Below, piece by piece: positions 25,298-34,659 of a stretch of 46,391 nucleotides of DNA. Source of the DNA: Oscillospiraceae bacterium. GTDB taxonomy: Bacteria; Bacillota; Clostridia; Oscillospirales; Ruminococcaceae. The notes beneath the pieces are model-generated. The model was not told the DNA's origin. It searched no databases and saw nothing but the letters and a program-made list of their open reading frames with translations. The translations under genes and the position numbers were made by a program. Location of the stretch: assembly GCA_015067185.1 (NCBI GenBank), contig SVMZ01000024.1, positions 1 through 46,391 on the forward strand, written 5' to 3'. Position 1 is the stretch's first letter, and the number at the start of each line of letters is the position of its first letter.

Positions 25298-26206
25298 TTA
25301 ACCCTTAACTGCACCAAGCATAATACCTTTGACAAAGTATTTCTGGAAGAAGGGATATACCACTACGATTGGGAATGTGGTGATAACCATAGTGGCAACA
25401 CGTACTGTGGTAGGTGAAATATTGACCGGAACGGTTGCATTCACCATACTGCTTTTTGCCAGCTGTTCCATCATCTTCTTCTGATTTTCTGCCATCTGCA
25501 AAATCTTCGCCATCATACTCTGCAGCGTAACCAGCTGTTCCGACTTTGTGTAGATGACCGTATCAAACCATGAGTTCCACTGCCCCACAATAGAATAAAG
25601 TGCGACGGTTGCAAAAATAGGCAGCGATGCCGGGAAGATGATGCGGAAATAAATAACCAGTGTGTTTGCACCATCGATTCGGGCAGATTCCTCCAGTGAA
25701 CCGGGAATCGACTCATAGTAAGACATAAACAGAATGGCATTGTAAAAACTCCACATGGTAGGAATGACGTAAACCAAAAAGCTATCGATAAATCCGATAT
25801 CTCTGAGAAGCAGGTAGGTCGGAATCATACCACCGCCAAAATACATCGTGATGACAAAAACAGTGGTATAGAATTTACGATACAGCAAATCTGGTTTGCT
25901 GAGACCATAAGCAGCAGCACCTGTAAAAACACAATGCAATATCGTTCCGATTACCGTACGCAGAATGGAGTTTCTGATGGCAATCCCTATGGACGGACTT
26001 CCCAAAACAAACTCATAGTTCTCAAGGGTAAATTTACGCGGCCACAAATACAGAGGTCCTTTCAGAAAATCGACAGAATCATTGAAAGAGAGAATGACGC
26101 AGTACCAAAAGGGATAGAGCATAATGATGATCAGCAGAAGCATAAGAAAATTATTGATACCATTGAACAGTATATCTCCAATAGGAAGGTGTTTCTTTTT
26201 CTTCAT
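25298..26206 (-). CDS. Carbohydrate ABC transporter permease (LplC/YtcP-like)
   Basis: A 302-residue inner-membrane permease of the CUT1 family with six likely membrane segments (NFLMLLLIIIMLYPFWYCVIL, then further hydrophobic blocks). The EAA loop that contacts the ATPase reads EESARIDGANTLVIYFRIIFP. The C-terminus KYFVKGIMLGAVKG is characteristic of LplC/YtcP proteins. The ATG at 26206 overlaps the upstream permease stop (TGATG) and has AAGGGG eight to nine bases upstream; a TTG at 26209 would add one residue. No ATPase gene is in the window; a shared MsmX-type ATPase is the usual partner. Confidence 0.93.
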   Translation of the reverse strand: MKKKKHLPIGDILFNGINNFLMLLLIIIMLYPFWYCVILSFNDSVDFLKGPLYLWPRKFTLENYEFVLGSPSIGIAIRNSILRTVIGTILHCVFTGAAAYGLSKPDLLYRKFYTTVFVITMYFGGGMIPTYLLLRDIGFIDSFLVYVIPTMWSFYNAILFMSYYESIPGSLEESARIDGANTLVIYFRIIFPASLPIFATVALYSIVGQWNSWFDTVIYTKSEQLVTLQSMMAKILQMAENQKKMMEQLAKSSMVNATVPVNISPTTVRVATMVITTFPIVVVYPFFQKYFVKGIMLGAVKG

Positions 26207-27126
26207 CAATAAAGCCCCTTTCCTAAAAGTTTGCGTGAAATCGCATTGGTACCCGTCATCAATCCAGCAGAAATCAATGACAAAACAAGACCAATGGCTG
26301 TTGCATAGGAAAACCTTGCATCTACCAGACCACTTTTATAAATATAATAGGAGAGCGTATTGGCTCGCTCGATATTAACACTGTTAGAGAGGAAATATGC
26401 CTGATCGTATCCCACATTCGGAATAGAACTAACGCTGAGAATTAAAGTGATTGCAATAATCCCTTTGAGCTGCGGCATGGTAATATACCACATACGGGCA
26501 AAGCGGCCTGCCCCGTCAATCTTGGCAGCCTCATACATGGTTTCATCAATACCTGCAATAACAGCAAGGTAAAGGATAGCGGACCAACCCATTTCTTTCC
26601 ACACCGACGAAATAACCACCAACGGCCAGTAAGCCTCCTCGTTGGTCAGAATGTTCAGCGGCTCGGATATTATGCCAAGATCCAGCATCAAGGAGTTAAT
26701 AACACCATTATTGGATGAAAACATCGCTGTAAGAATAACAGCCATAATTGCCCATGAAATAAAGTGAGGGAGATAACTTACTGTCTGCACTATTCGTTTG
26801 TAGCTTGTTGAACGCACTTCATTGAGCAGCAAAGTAAAAAGAATAACAACAGGGTAACTGACCGCAATACTTAGAATACCAATACCCACTGTGTTCAATA
26901 TGATCTGCGGCATATAATAATCGCTAAAAATATTACGGAAGTTAGCAAGTCCATTCCATTCACTTGCCCATATACCAATACGCAGCTTATAGTCTTTAAA
27001 AGCAATAACCAGACCTGTCATTGGTATATAGCAGAAGATGATGGTAAATACCAATGCAGGCCAAACAAGCAGATGATAACCAATCTGCTTTTTCAGAATT
27101 GTCCATTGACTTTTTTGTTTAGCCAC
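26206..27126 (-). CDS. Carbohydrate ABC transporter permease (LplB-like)
   Basis: A 306-residue CUT1 permease. The first membrane segment is HLLVWPALVFTIIFCYIPMTG, and the EAA loop reads YEAAKIDGAGRFARMWYITMPQL. It pairs with the LplC-like permease to form the channel. I chose the GTG at 27126, which has AGAAGG at good spacing; an ATG at 27144 has no site. A strong hairpin with six Us lies just upstream, so expression depends on read-through from the binding-protein gene. Confidence 0.92.
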   Translation of the reverse strand: MAKQKSQWTILKKQIGYHLLVWPALVFTIIFCYIPMTGLVIAFKDYKLRIGIWASEWNGLANFRNIFSDYYMPQIILNTVGIGILSIAVSYPVVILFTLLLNEVRSTSYKRIVQTVSYLPHFISWAIMAVILTAMFSSNNGVINSLMLDLGIISEPLNILTNEEAYWPLVVISSVWKEMGWSAILYLAVIAGIDETMYEAAKIDGAGRFARMWYITMPQLKGIIAITLILSVSSIPNVGYDQAYFLSNSVNIERANTLSYYIYKSGLVDARFSYATAIGLVLSLISAGLMTGTNAISRKLLGKGLY

Positions 27127-27150
27127 AAAAGCACCTTCTTTCATCTTATT

Positions 27151-27193
27151 AAAAAAGGGCTATGCCGGGCACGGAGCTGTACCCGGCATACCC
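27151..27193 (-). terminator. Strong intra-operon terminator between binding protein and permeases
   Basis: On the minus strand GGGTATGCCGGG (27193-27182) pairs with CCCGGCATAGCCC (27169-27157), then six Us (27156-27151). It lies 17 bases after the binding-protein stop and 24 bases before the permease GTG. A separate permease promoter has no room here. Confidence 0.85.
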
Positions 27194-27210
27194 AAAAATC
27201 AACACTGAAT

Positions 27211-29019
27211 TTAGTTGAATTCAATGCCATACTTCTCGTAGGCAGTGATTTTCTCCTTGGTCAGGCCGAGAACATACTCTTTCAGAGTAGCAAGTCCGTT
27301 TTCTTCCATAACCTGGAGGCACTCGTTGTAGAGAGCATCAAAAGTAGCTTCATCCTTTGCCAGAACCATATCCGTCTGATAGTTTCTCATGATGGTTTCC
27401 AGCTGCTTTCTGAGAACAGCATACTCAGAATCTGCCGGCTCGGTATCCATAACGGAACCGGGAGCTACTTCGTAACGATCAAACCAAGCATAGGCAGCAC
27501 CACGAGCAAGAGCAGGATCGTTAGAGAAAATGCCGGTGAAATAGTCATAGTTACCGCTGAGGTTGTACCAGTCGTAGGTATAGTTGAGGATACCTCTGGC
27601 AGCGCTTCCTTCCGGAGTAGCAGCTTCGCCAATGTAAGTACCGGAAATAACCTTACCGTTATCGTCAAATTCTGCTTCCCAGTCTTCGCCATAAACACCA
27701 ACGGTAGCAAGGAGCTGACCATATTCGGAGCCCATGAACTCAAGGAACTTGATGGCACGCTCAGGATTCTCACAGTCGGTTGTGATAACAACACCGGGAG
27801 CGGAGCCCTGAACAACGTTCATGGAGTCAGCATAACCAACTTCCATGCCTTCTTCAGCAGCAATCATCGGAATCAAAGAATAGTATGCACCGGGAACGTT
27901 CTGCTCGAGATCACCAAGGATATAATCGGGATACCACATGTTGGAACCGGATGCAATCAGAACGGAACCGGAAGCCATAGCATCATAATCACCGGGATAG
28001 GAGAAGGTAGCTTCAGTAATCCAACCCTTCTGGGCGAGGGACCAGGAGTACTTCAGCGCCTGATAGCCGTATTCATCTTCGATCCAGTAATGTACGCTGT
28101 CATTTTCTTTATCGTACTTCATTTCGAGTCTTTCGTTATAGTCACTTACGCCGCCAAAGCTTGCATACCAGGGACGACCGCCAAGCCAGCTCATGTTGAT
28201 GGCGGTGGAGATGGGATACTGAAGTTCTGGCCAAAGGGTATCCTTATCAGCCATAACTTTCTCAATAAACTCTTCCATATCTGCCAGGGTCTTGATATCC
28301 AGAGGATCAATACCGTAATGCTCGCAGATATCGCCGCGAACAGCAAACCAACCGTTAGCGCCATAGAAAGACTCTGCAGCACTGGTGGTCGCCTGTCTGG
28401 GCAGACGATAAAGGGAACCATCCGCTTCTCTGGAGAAAGCAATGGGGAACTCTTCCATCAGATCCCAGAACAGCGGGCAGTATTCGTTAATGAGCTCGTC
28501 CATGCTGTAAAGGCTTCCGCTGTCTACCAGGTCATGATAATGTACGGAAGTACCGGAAAGGTTGTTGAACATATCGGGCAGAGGCTCGCCGGAAGCGATC
28601 ATGAGGGTAAGCTCATTGCCTTCTGCATCAGCAGCATTCATACCGTCGATGGTAACACCGGTAAGCTCGGTGATCTTCTGCTCAATAGGGGTATTCCATG
28701 CGAATTCCTGATCGCTGACAACACCGACATAGTAAACACTGAAGGTAATGGGGGAGGTATCGTCCATCCACTCAAGATATGCGGGGTCTTTCTTGATCAT
28801 CTGGGGAATGTCTACCTTTGCAGAAACAGCTTCCCAACCGGTTCCTTCGTCTGCTTCTTCTTTAGACTCCTCTTCTTCGCTGTCTTTTTCGCTTTCAGAT
28901 GTCTTGGATTCCGAAGACTGATCTTCCTGCTGAGTATCTGCAGCACAACCGCCGAACAGAGCAACGGTCATAACCAGAACCAACAACAGAGCGATGATCT
29001 GTTTTAAGCTCATTTTCAT
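27211..29019 (-). CDS. Extracellular solute-binding lipoprotein of the CUT1 transporter (LplA-like)
   Basis: A 602-residue lipoprotein. The signal peptide MKMSLKQIIALLLVLVMTV is followed by ALFGGC, a clear lipobox, then a long Ser/Glu-rich linker before the type 2 binding fold. It should sit on the outer face of the membrane and pass oligosaccharide to the two permeases encoded next on the same strand. ATG 29019 has AAAGGA nine bases ahead; an in-frame ATG at 29067 would hide the signal peptide and has no site. It is divergent from the YesN/YesM-type regulators. The ligand is unknown but should match the glycosidases downstream. Confidence 0.93.
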   Translation of the reverse strand: MKMSLKQIIALLLVLVMTVALFGGCAADTQQEDQSSESKTSESEKDSEEEESKEEADEGTGWEAVSAKVDIPQMIKKDPAYLEWMDDTSPITFSVYYVGVVSDQEFAWNTPIEQKITELTGVTIDGMNAADAEGNELTLMIASGEPLPDMFNNLSGTSVHYHDLVDSGSLYSMDELINEYCPLFWDLMEEFPIAFSREADGSLYRLPRQATTSAAESFYGANGWFAVRGDICEHYGIDPLDIKTLADMEEFIEKVMADKDTLWPELQYPISTAINMSWLGGRPWYASFGGVSDYNERLEMKYDKENDSVHYWIEDEYGYQALKYSWSLAQKGWITEATFSYPGDYDAMASGSVLIASGSNMWYPDYILGDLEQNVPGAYYSLIPMIAAEEGMEVGYADSMNVVQGSAPGVVITTDCENPERAIKFLEFMGSEYGQLLATVGVYGEDWEAEFDDNGKVISGTYIGEAATPEGSAARGILNYTYDWYNLSGNYDYFTGIFSNDPALARGAAYAWFDRYEVAPGSVMDTEPADSEYAVLRKQLETIMRNYQTDMVLAKDEATFDALYNECLQVMEENGLATLKEYVLGLTKEKITAYEKYGIEFN

Positions 29020-29102
29020 TATTAAGCGTCCTTTCACGTTTAATTTCGACTGAAATTCATCAGCCATATTCTGTTATTTTCGTGCACAAAACAACTACAA
29101 TA

Positions 29103-29131
29103 AGTATAACTTATTAACAATTATAGTTCAA
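29103..29131 (-). promoter_or_regulatory. Promoter of the ABC transporter operon
   Basis: TTGAAC (29131-29126), 17 bases, TATACT (29108-29103) on the minus strand. The AT-rich 299-bp gap (29020-29318) also holds the divergent regulator promoter; no other gene was seen in it. Confidence 0.68.
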
Positions 29132-29257
29132 TACACCAAAACCGCACATTTCTTTAAAATCCACACCACTCTCATTCATGAATTCTCTTTTTAAACTACT
29201 CTAATCCTGACAAAATCATTAAAATCCCAACCTATCCTTCTAAAAAAACTCTCCTAC

Positions 29258-29287
29258 TTGCATTTCATCCCTAAAATATGGTTTAAT
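29258..29287 (+). promoter_or_regulatory. Promoter candidate for the two-component genes
   Basis: TTGCAT (29258-29263), 18 bases, TTTAAT (29282-29287), about 32 bp before the ATG at 29319. A weaker match than the divergent promoter. Confidence 0.45.
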
Positions 29288-29318
29288 AATAACAGAGACA
29301 TATCAAGGATGTGAATTT

Positions 29319-30896
29319 ATGATCACTGTTGTTATTGCAGAGGATGAGGCACTGGAAATGCGTTCTCTGGAAGAGGATATTGACTACACCTCATTGGGAA
29401 TGCAGTTGATTGGCAAAGCCTACAATGGCAGCGGCGCATTGGAGCTTGTGGAAACCCTTCAGCCTGATATTCTGATTACCGATATTGTTATGCCTAAACT
29501 CAGCGGACTGGAGCTTACCAAACGTGCCAAACAACTTTGTCCCAACATCCGCATTATCCTTGTCAGCGGCCACCAGCGCTTTGACTATGCAACAACCGCC
29601 ATTGACTACGGTGTGGAAGCCTATCTTATCAAACCTCTGTTCCCGGAAACCTTATATCAGGTCTTATCCAACATTGCTGTAAGAATCAGAGAAAACAACC
29701 GCAGATTGGCCTCTGAAAAGTTTTACACCGAGGCGATTCAAACACAGCTTCCGCTGCTGCGCGAACTGTTTGTCAGCTCTCTTATGGAGGGAAAACATCC
29801 TTCGGATATTCAAAAACGTTTCGATTACTACGGTATCACCCTCGCCGATGCCCCGTTGTATGCTCTTTGCCTGTTGCCGGAAGAAAAAAATGACATCACC
29901 ATGTTTACCCTCCGCAACTGCGTCTCTGCCTTTTTCCAGACCAACGGCAGAAATTATTGTTTTGCTACCCTTACCCGCATTCAAAACGAGCCTCTCTGCG
30001 TATTGTTCCAACACACAGACGGCGATGACCAAAGCAGTATTTTTACACTTGCCGAACAGCTTCGCATTGCTATCTTCACTGACGGCGGTTTTAATACTAC
30101 TATTGGTATCGGTTCTCTTTCCTCCGGCTGGGATGGAGCCCCTGTCTCCGTTTCCCACGCCAGACGCGCACTGGAATATCGTTTTTATCTCGGCAGCGGA
30201 CAAGTCATTGCTTTCCAGGATATTACCTCCGGTGAATACACAAATTCTCCGCAAAATCTCAGACGCCTTTTTGTTCCGCTTCTTGATGCCGCCGACAAAG
30301 GAGATTCTGCCGAACTGGATCGTCTTTGCGATGAACTATATCAGGAATCTGCCTCCTTTTCTCCGGAACTTCTCCGCATCCTGTTCTCCGAACTGATCAG
30401 CCGAATCTTCTCTTCCCACTACGAAGCCGGTGTGGATACTTCCAACCTCACACGTTATCTTGATATCCTTACCTTCGAAACACTGGATGAGCTGATCAAC
30501 CAATTAAAAAAAGAATTGCTGAACAAAAAAGAAAACCTGGATAATTATATTACCGGAAGAGAGCATTGGCTGGTGAAAAAGATCACGGAAGAAATTGACA
30601 TTCATTATGCAGAAAACCTTACCATAGAAGAAATTGCCAAACGGGTGTATATTTCCTCCGGCTACGCTATACGCCTTTTCCGCAAACACACCGGAGAAAC
30701 CATCAACTCCTACATTATCCGTACCCGTATGGCTGCTGCAGCGGAGATTCTGAAGAATCCTTCTGTCAGCATCAACGAAGCCGCTGCGCAGACAGGTTAT
30801 ACCAACGTAGCCTATTTCTCATCCACCTTCCGCAAATACTACAACCATACGCCAAGAGAATGGCGGGATATGCACGCAGGGAAAAATATCGTCTAA
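29319..30896 (+). CDS. Response regulator with AraC-type DNA-binding domain (YesN-like)
   Basis: A 525-residue regulator. Residues 1-120 are a receiver domain: acidic pocket near residues 8-10 (EDE), phospho-acceptor Asp in ILITDIVMPKLSG, and the conserved Lys in AYLIKPL. A ~280-residue middle region of unassigned fold links it to two C-terminal AraC helix-turn-helices (LTIEEIAKRVYISSGYAIRLFRKHTG, given here in two parts: LTIEEIAKRVYIS and YAIRLFRKHTG; then INEAAAQTGYTNVAYFSSTF). It is followed by its kinase and divergent from the ABC transporter, the normal layout for sugar-inducible uptake loci. It probably activates the transporter promoter. Confidence 0.93.
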   Translation: MITVVIAEDEALEMRSLEEDIDYTSLGMQLIGKAYNGSGALELVETLQPDILITDIVMPKLSGLELTKRAKQLCPNIRIILVSGHQRFDYATTAIDYGVEAYLIKPLFPETLYQVLSNIAVRIRENNRRLASEKFYTEAIQTQLPLLRELFVSSLMEGKHPSDIQKRFDYYGITLADAPLYALCLLPEEKNDITMFTLRNCVSAFFQTNGRNYCFATLTRIQNEPLCVLFQHTDGDDQSSIFTLAEQLRIAIFTDGGFNTTIGIGSLSSGWDGAPVSVSHARRALEYRFYLGSGQVIAFQDITSGEYTNSPQNLRRLFVPLLDAADKGDSAELDRLCDELYQESASFSPELLRILFSELISRIFSSHYEAGVDTSNLTRYLDILTFETLDELINQLKKELLNKKENLDNYITGREHWLVKKITEEIDIHYAENLTIEEIAKRVYISSGYAIRLFRKHTGETINSYIIRTRMAAAAEILKNPSVSINEAAAQTGYTNVAYFSSTFRKYYNHTPREWRDMHAGKNIV

Positions 30897-30913
30897 AAAG
30901 GAGTGTGATATTT

Positions 30914-32671
30914 TTGAAAAGCGCCCTTAAAAAGTTCTGGAAAAACATCAGCATGCGCAAAAAATTACTCCTTTATACATCCATGCTTCTCTATGTTTTC
31001 ATCCTGTTACTTGGCTTGCTGATTTACAACCGTGCCGTGGACACTTTCAGTGAAATGTCGGAACAAAATACCACTGAACAGCTGCAGTATCTCAGCGACT
31101 CCATTAAAAACCGGCTGGAGGGATATTCTGACATTCTGGCCTCTATGCTGTTGGACAGCACCTTTCACGAAAAACTTGAAAACCGTCCTCACAACACAGC
31201 AAAAGTCCAGCAATACGACAGCGATATCCATGCCTATATCACTGCTGCCTGTTCCGGAAAAAGTGTTCCCGTTACCTGGGAAGTATATTTTTCAGAAGAC
31301 ACTTCCCCTTTTTTCAATCCTAACTTTTTCCTCCTTGAAACCGCCGAAAACAGCTCTTGGTACCAAAAAATCCAATCTTATTCCCGCAACACCATCAGTT
31401 GGCTCCTTGAGCCGGAAACGCAGAATGATCCCTGCCGTTTCACCTGTGCTGTCGGCATCCGCAACAACAAAACCCTTACGCTGCCAGCCTATGTCAAACT
31501 CAGTATCCGTCTCACCTGTATTACCGATCTGATCCGTGATACCGCAGAGGATGTTAACGGTATTTTTCTCCTCTGCTCTCCCGCAGGTGAAATATACTGG
31601 TGCAACATCAACGATCACACCGGATATGAAAGCTATATCCCCGCAGCCTTTTCTTCTCCGGATATGAAAACATGCCTTTGTGACGGTGATCTTGGTGAAC
31701 GTACCGTGACCAGACTTGACGGCGGTAAATACGGCTACATCCTCATTTGTGTCCGTGACACCGAAACACCGATGGTCAAATACGTCAGCTTCAGCCGTTA
31801 TTTTCTGGTAGTCACCCTCATCATTATGGCATTCTCTTTCTTTATTCTCTTTTTCTCCTCCCACCTTGTAGATGGGCGAATCACCTCCCTTACCGCTCAA
31901 ATCCGCAATATTGATGAAAATGATCTCTCCTGTGATCTGGATGTTATCGGACAGGATGAAGTTGGTGAGCTGAGCCGTGCCTTTTCATCCCTCCTGGAAC
32001 GTATCAAAACACTTATTGAACATGAACGTCAATTTGAAAAGGAACGATATGACCTGGAAATTCAGGCATTACAATCTCAAATCAACCCCCATTTCCTTTT
32101 CAACACCCTTTCGGTTATCAACCTGCTCGCCCGTGAAATTGATGCCGATAATATCAGTGAATCTCTGGATGCATTGGCCAATTTCTACCGACTTTCTCTC
32201 AACAACGGAGAAAAACTGATTTCCCTTCGGGATGAGCTGAATATGCTGGACAGTTATCTGAAAATCTGTTCCATCCGTTACCGTGGACAACTGATCCTTC
32301 GCCAGGATATTGCTCCCGATACCCTTGACTGTATTATTCCCAAACTCATCATACAGCCTTTCTGCGAGAACGCAGTCTTTCACGGCTTTTCTCCCGATAT
32401 GCCGCAAGTTCCCGAATTGCACATCTCCATCCACCGGAAAGAGCCTTATCTTTTTATCGCCATCTCTGACAATGGCGAAGGTATGACAGATAAAGAACTC
32501 CGCTCTGCCACCAAACGCGGGTTTGCTATCTCCAATGTTGACAAACGCATCAAAATGTTTTATGGTGATGACTGCGGCGTAACCATTTCCTCTATCCCCG
32601 GACAGGGGACAGACGTTCTTATCAAACTTGGTACTGCACTGAATCGCCCTGCCCATCCCCCTTCCGAGTAA
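30914..32671 (+). CDS. Sensor histidine kinase (YesM-like)
   Basis: A 585-residue membrane sensor. An N-terminal membrane segment (LLLYTSMLLYVFILLLGLLIY) and a second near residue 310 (FLVVTLIIMAFSFFILFF) frame an extracellular domain of about 250 residues. A HAMP linker follows (RITSLTAQIRNIDENDL), then the His-kinase motif LQSQINPHFLFNTLSVIN with the phospho-His, and the ATPase domain with SDNGEGM and ISSIPGQGTDV. AAAGGAG lies about ten bases before a TTG (30914), which I take as start; a GTG at 30905 is almost on top of the site. It probably phosphorylates the response regulator encoded just upstream. Confidence 0.92.
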   Translation: MKSALKKFWKNISMRKKLLLYTSMLLYVFILLLGLLIYNRAVDTFSEMSEQNTTEQLQYLSDSIKNRLEGYSDILASMLLDSTFHEKLENRPHNTAKVQQYDSDIHAYITAACSGKSVPVTWEVYFSEDTSPFFNPNFFLLETAENSSWYQKIQSYSRNTISWLLEPETQNDPCRFTCAVGIRNNKTLTLPAYVKLSIRLTCITDLIRDTAEDVNGIFLLCSPAGEIYWCNINDHTGYESYIPAAFSSPDMKTCLCDGDLGERTVTRLDGGKYGYILICVRDTETPMVKYVSFSRYFLVVTLIIMAFSFFILFFSSHLVDGRITSLTAQIRNIDENDLSCDLDVIGQDEVGELSRAFSSLLERIKTLIEHERQFEKERYDLEIQALQSQINPHFLFNTLSVINLLAREIDADNISESLDALANFYRLSLNNGEKLISLRDELNMLDSYLKICSIRYRGQLILRQDIAPDTLDCIIPKLIIQPFCENAVFHGFSPDMPQVPELHISIHRKEPYLFIAISDNGEGMTDKELRSATKRGFAISNVDKRIKMFYGDDCGVTISSIPGQGTDVLIKLGTALNRPAHPPSE

Positions 32672-32694
32672 ACCCTTCCGCTATTCCACAGATA

Positions 32695-32735
32695 AAGAGA
32701 GTGCATTTCTTTTCTGAAATGCACTCTCTTATATT
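32695..32735. terminator. Bidirectional terminator between kinase and cca
   Basis: Perfect 15-bp stem AAGAGAGTGCATTTC (32695-32709) with its complement (32716-32730), loop TTTTCT. It lies between convergent genes and can serve both. Confidence 0.85.
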
Positions 32736-33960
32736 ATTTATTTTCCTTTTGAATAAACTCTAAAAAATACCTTTCAGCCTTTTTCAGCAACGCTGCTCTC
32801 TCATTGGGTGCGCCGTTCATGACCTCTTTCAGCAGCCGATCCAGCATACAGCCGATCTCTCTGCCTTTCAATCCAAGCTGAATCATATCGTTGCCGCTTA
32901 CAGCAAGCTGCCCGGTTTTAAAACATCGCCCTTCCGCCAGCAGGTTGTGCAGCCTTTTTTCTGCACTCTGTGCCTCTTCTTCTCCCAAAAGACTGCGCAT
33001 CTGCAAAAGAACCAGTGCTCCTTCTGCCTCCAATCTTCCGGCAAGCATAAGTAAATCCTCATCGCTTCGGATGGCGGCACGGCTGTTTTCCAGCAATCCG
33101 CACACACTCTTTATATCGCTGTTTTTAAAACGCAGCAGACCCATCCGCCGTTTCACCTGCTCTGCCGGCAAATCCCAAAACAACAGGGCCATACGCACCG
33201 GAAGCTCACGGGGAAAACAGGCCCATTCCCTGCCAGTCGCCGCTGTTTCTTCCAATCCCGGTATTTCCTGCAAAATACCAGTCTCTTTCAACAGGGCAAG
33301 CGTCTCTCCCGCACGTTCGGCAGTTATGATCCCTTCCAGCTCCTCCCGTATCCGCTCGGCAGAGAGCATACCGATCCGTTCCGCACAGTCGGCAGCGGCA
33401 TGCACCGTCTCGGCTTCAATCCTGAAACCGAGACCTTCCGCTGTCCTTAACTTTGACATAAAACGGAAAGCACGAAGAATCCGTAGTGCGTCTTCGGTAA
33501 ACCTTGCCGCAGCCTCTCCCACACAGCGGATTATTCCGTCCTGACAATCCTTCTGTCCACCAAAACAGTCGATCAAACCCTTTGTGGGGTTATATGCCAT
33601 GGCATTGACGGTAAAATCTCTTCTGGAAAGATCGTCTGTCAAATTTCTCGAAAAAATAACACCGTCGGGATGGCGGCCATCCGAATAAACTCCTTCCGTA
33701 CGGAAAGTGGTGATCTCTACCGGCATCCCGTCCTTTATCAGCGTCATGGTGCCGTGCTTCTCTCCCGTTGCAAGCAGCCGCTCTTCCGCAAAACAACGGC
33801 ACATTTCTTCTGTTGTTGCAGATGTTGTCACATCCCAATCGTGAATCTCACGGCCAAGCAGTGAGTCTCTGACACAACCGCCCACCACATAAGCTTCAAA
33901 CCCGTTTTTCTCAAAGGTATTCAATATATCTGCGATGGAATCCGGCAGCAGTATCTTCAC
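32734..33960 (-). CDS. cca: CCA tRNA nucleotidyltransferase
   Basis: A 408-residue class II nucleotidyltransferase that adds or repairs the 3' CCA of tRNA. The N-terminal signature VVGGCVRDSLLGREIHDWDV holds the two catalytic Asp residues (D-W-D), followed by RRDFTVNAMAYNP and the RILRAFRFMSKL basic segment. The C-terminal half lacks a clear HD phosphohydrolase motif, as in Gram-positive CCA enzymes. The start is GTG at 33960, directly after the uracil-DNA glycosylase stop, so translation is probably coupled. A poly(A) polymerase role is an alternative with the same fold, but in Firmicutes CCA addition is the expected job. Confidence 0.92.
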   Translation of the reverse strand: MKILLPDSIADILNTFEKNGFEAYVVGGCVRDSLLGREIHDWDVTTSATTEEMCRCFAEERLLATGEKHGTMTLIKDGMPVEITTFRTEGVYSDGRHPDGVIFSRNLTDDLSRRDFTVNAMAYNPTKGLIDCFGGQKDCQDGIIRCVGEAAARFTEDALRILRAFRFMSKLRTAEGLGFRIEAETVHAAADCAERIGMLSAERIREELEGIITAERAGETLALLKETGILQEIPGLEETAATGREWACFPRELPVRMALLFWDLPAEQVKRRMGLLRFKNSDIKSVCGLLENSRAAIRSDEDLLMLAGRLEAEGALVLLQMRSLLGEEEAQSAEKRLHNLLAEGRCFKTGQLAVSGNDMIQLGLKGREIGCMLDRLLKEVMNGAPNERAALLKKAERYFLEFIQKENK

Positions 33961-34563
33961 TTAAACCAACCCACTCCCGGTATAGGTCTCCGGACAAAGC
34001 TCATTGATTTTATCGCGCAGTGCAATAAAATCACTCATAGCTGCCGGTTTGTTATTGGGATTTCTCAGCAGTGCTGCCGGATGGAAGGTTCCCATAAACT
34101 GTATTCCGCCTTTTTCAAACCACATGCCATGCTCCGCCGTAACTCTGAAGTTCTGCTTTATCAGCTTTTGAGCAGATATTCTGCCCAGACAGACAATAAT
34201 TTTAGGCGCAATCAGTTTTGTCTGGGCGCGCAGCCAATTGATGCAGTGCTCCTGCTCTTCCGGCTGCGGGTCCCGGTTGTGAGGCGGACGGCACTTGACA
34301 ATATTGGCGATATATATGTTCTCTTTTCTGGATAGGTCCACCGCATCCAGCATTTTATCCAGAAGCTGACCTCCGCGTCCCACAAAAGGCTCTCCCTGAA
34401 GATCTTCGTTTTCACCGGGTCCTTCTCCGATAAACAGCACCCTGGCGTTGGGATTGCCTACACCAAACACGACATTGGTTCGGGTTGCTGCCAAACCGCA
34501 TTTTTGGCAGTTAAGACATTCCACGCGAAGCTGTTCCAGTGTTGTTATTTCTGAATTCATCAT
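33961..34563 (-). CDS. Family 4 uracil-DNA glycosylase, [4Fe-4S]
   Basis: A 200-residue glycosylase that removes uracil from DNA. Motif 1 is GEGPGENEDLQGEPFVGRGG and motif 2 is FHPAALLRNP. Four cysteines fit the iron-sulfur pattern of family 4: C-x2-C in CLNCQKCGL, one in NIVKCRPPHNRD and one in IIVCLG. The start is one of two adjacent ATGs (34563 or 34560) behind GGGAGG; the second has better spacing. It is followed without a gap by cca. Confidence 0.92.
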   Translation of the reverse strand: MMNSEITTLEQLRVECLNCQKCGLAATRTNVVFGVGNPNARVLFIGEGPGENEDLQGEPFVGRGGQLLDKMLDAVDLSRKENIYIANIVKCRPPHNRDPQPEEQEHCINWLRAQTKLIAPKIIVCLGRISAQKLIKQNFRVTAEHGMWFEKGGIQFMGTFHPAALLRNPNNKPAAMSDFIALRDKINELCPETYTGSGLV

Positions 34564-34584
34564 ATTCCTCCCTTTCAAATTCTC

Positions 34585-34613
34585 TTGCAAAACCGTACAA
34601 TATGAGGTAGAAT
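34585..34613 (+). promoter_or_regulatory. Promoter of the TtcA-like gene
   Basis: TTGCAA (34585-34590), 17 bases, TAGAAT (34608-34613), about 45 bp upstream of the start. Confidence 0.65.
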
Positions 34614-34659
34614 ATTAAAATAGTAACGTTTCATTTTTAAGAAGCAGGTGTACACTTTT

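Noticed and set aside
27073..29007. A 644-codon plus-strand frame opposite the binding-protein gene
   Set aside because: The minus strand has a signal peptide, lipobox and operon context; the plus-strand product has none of these.
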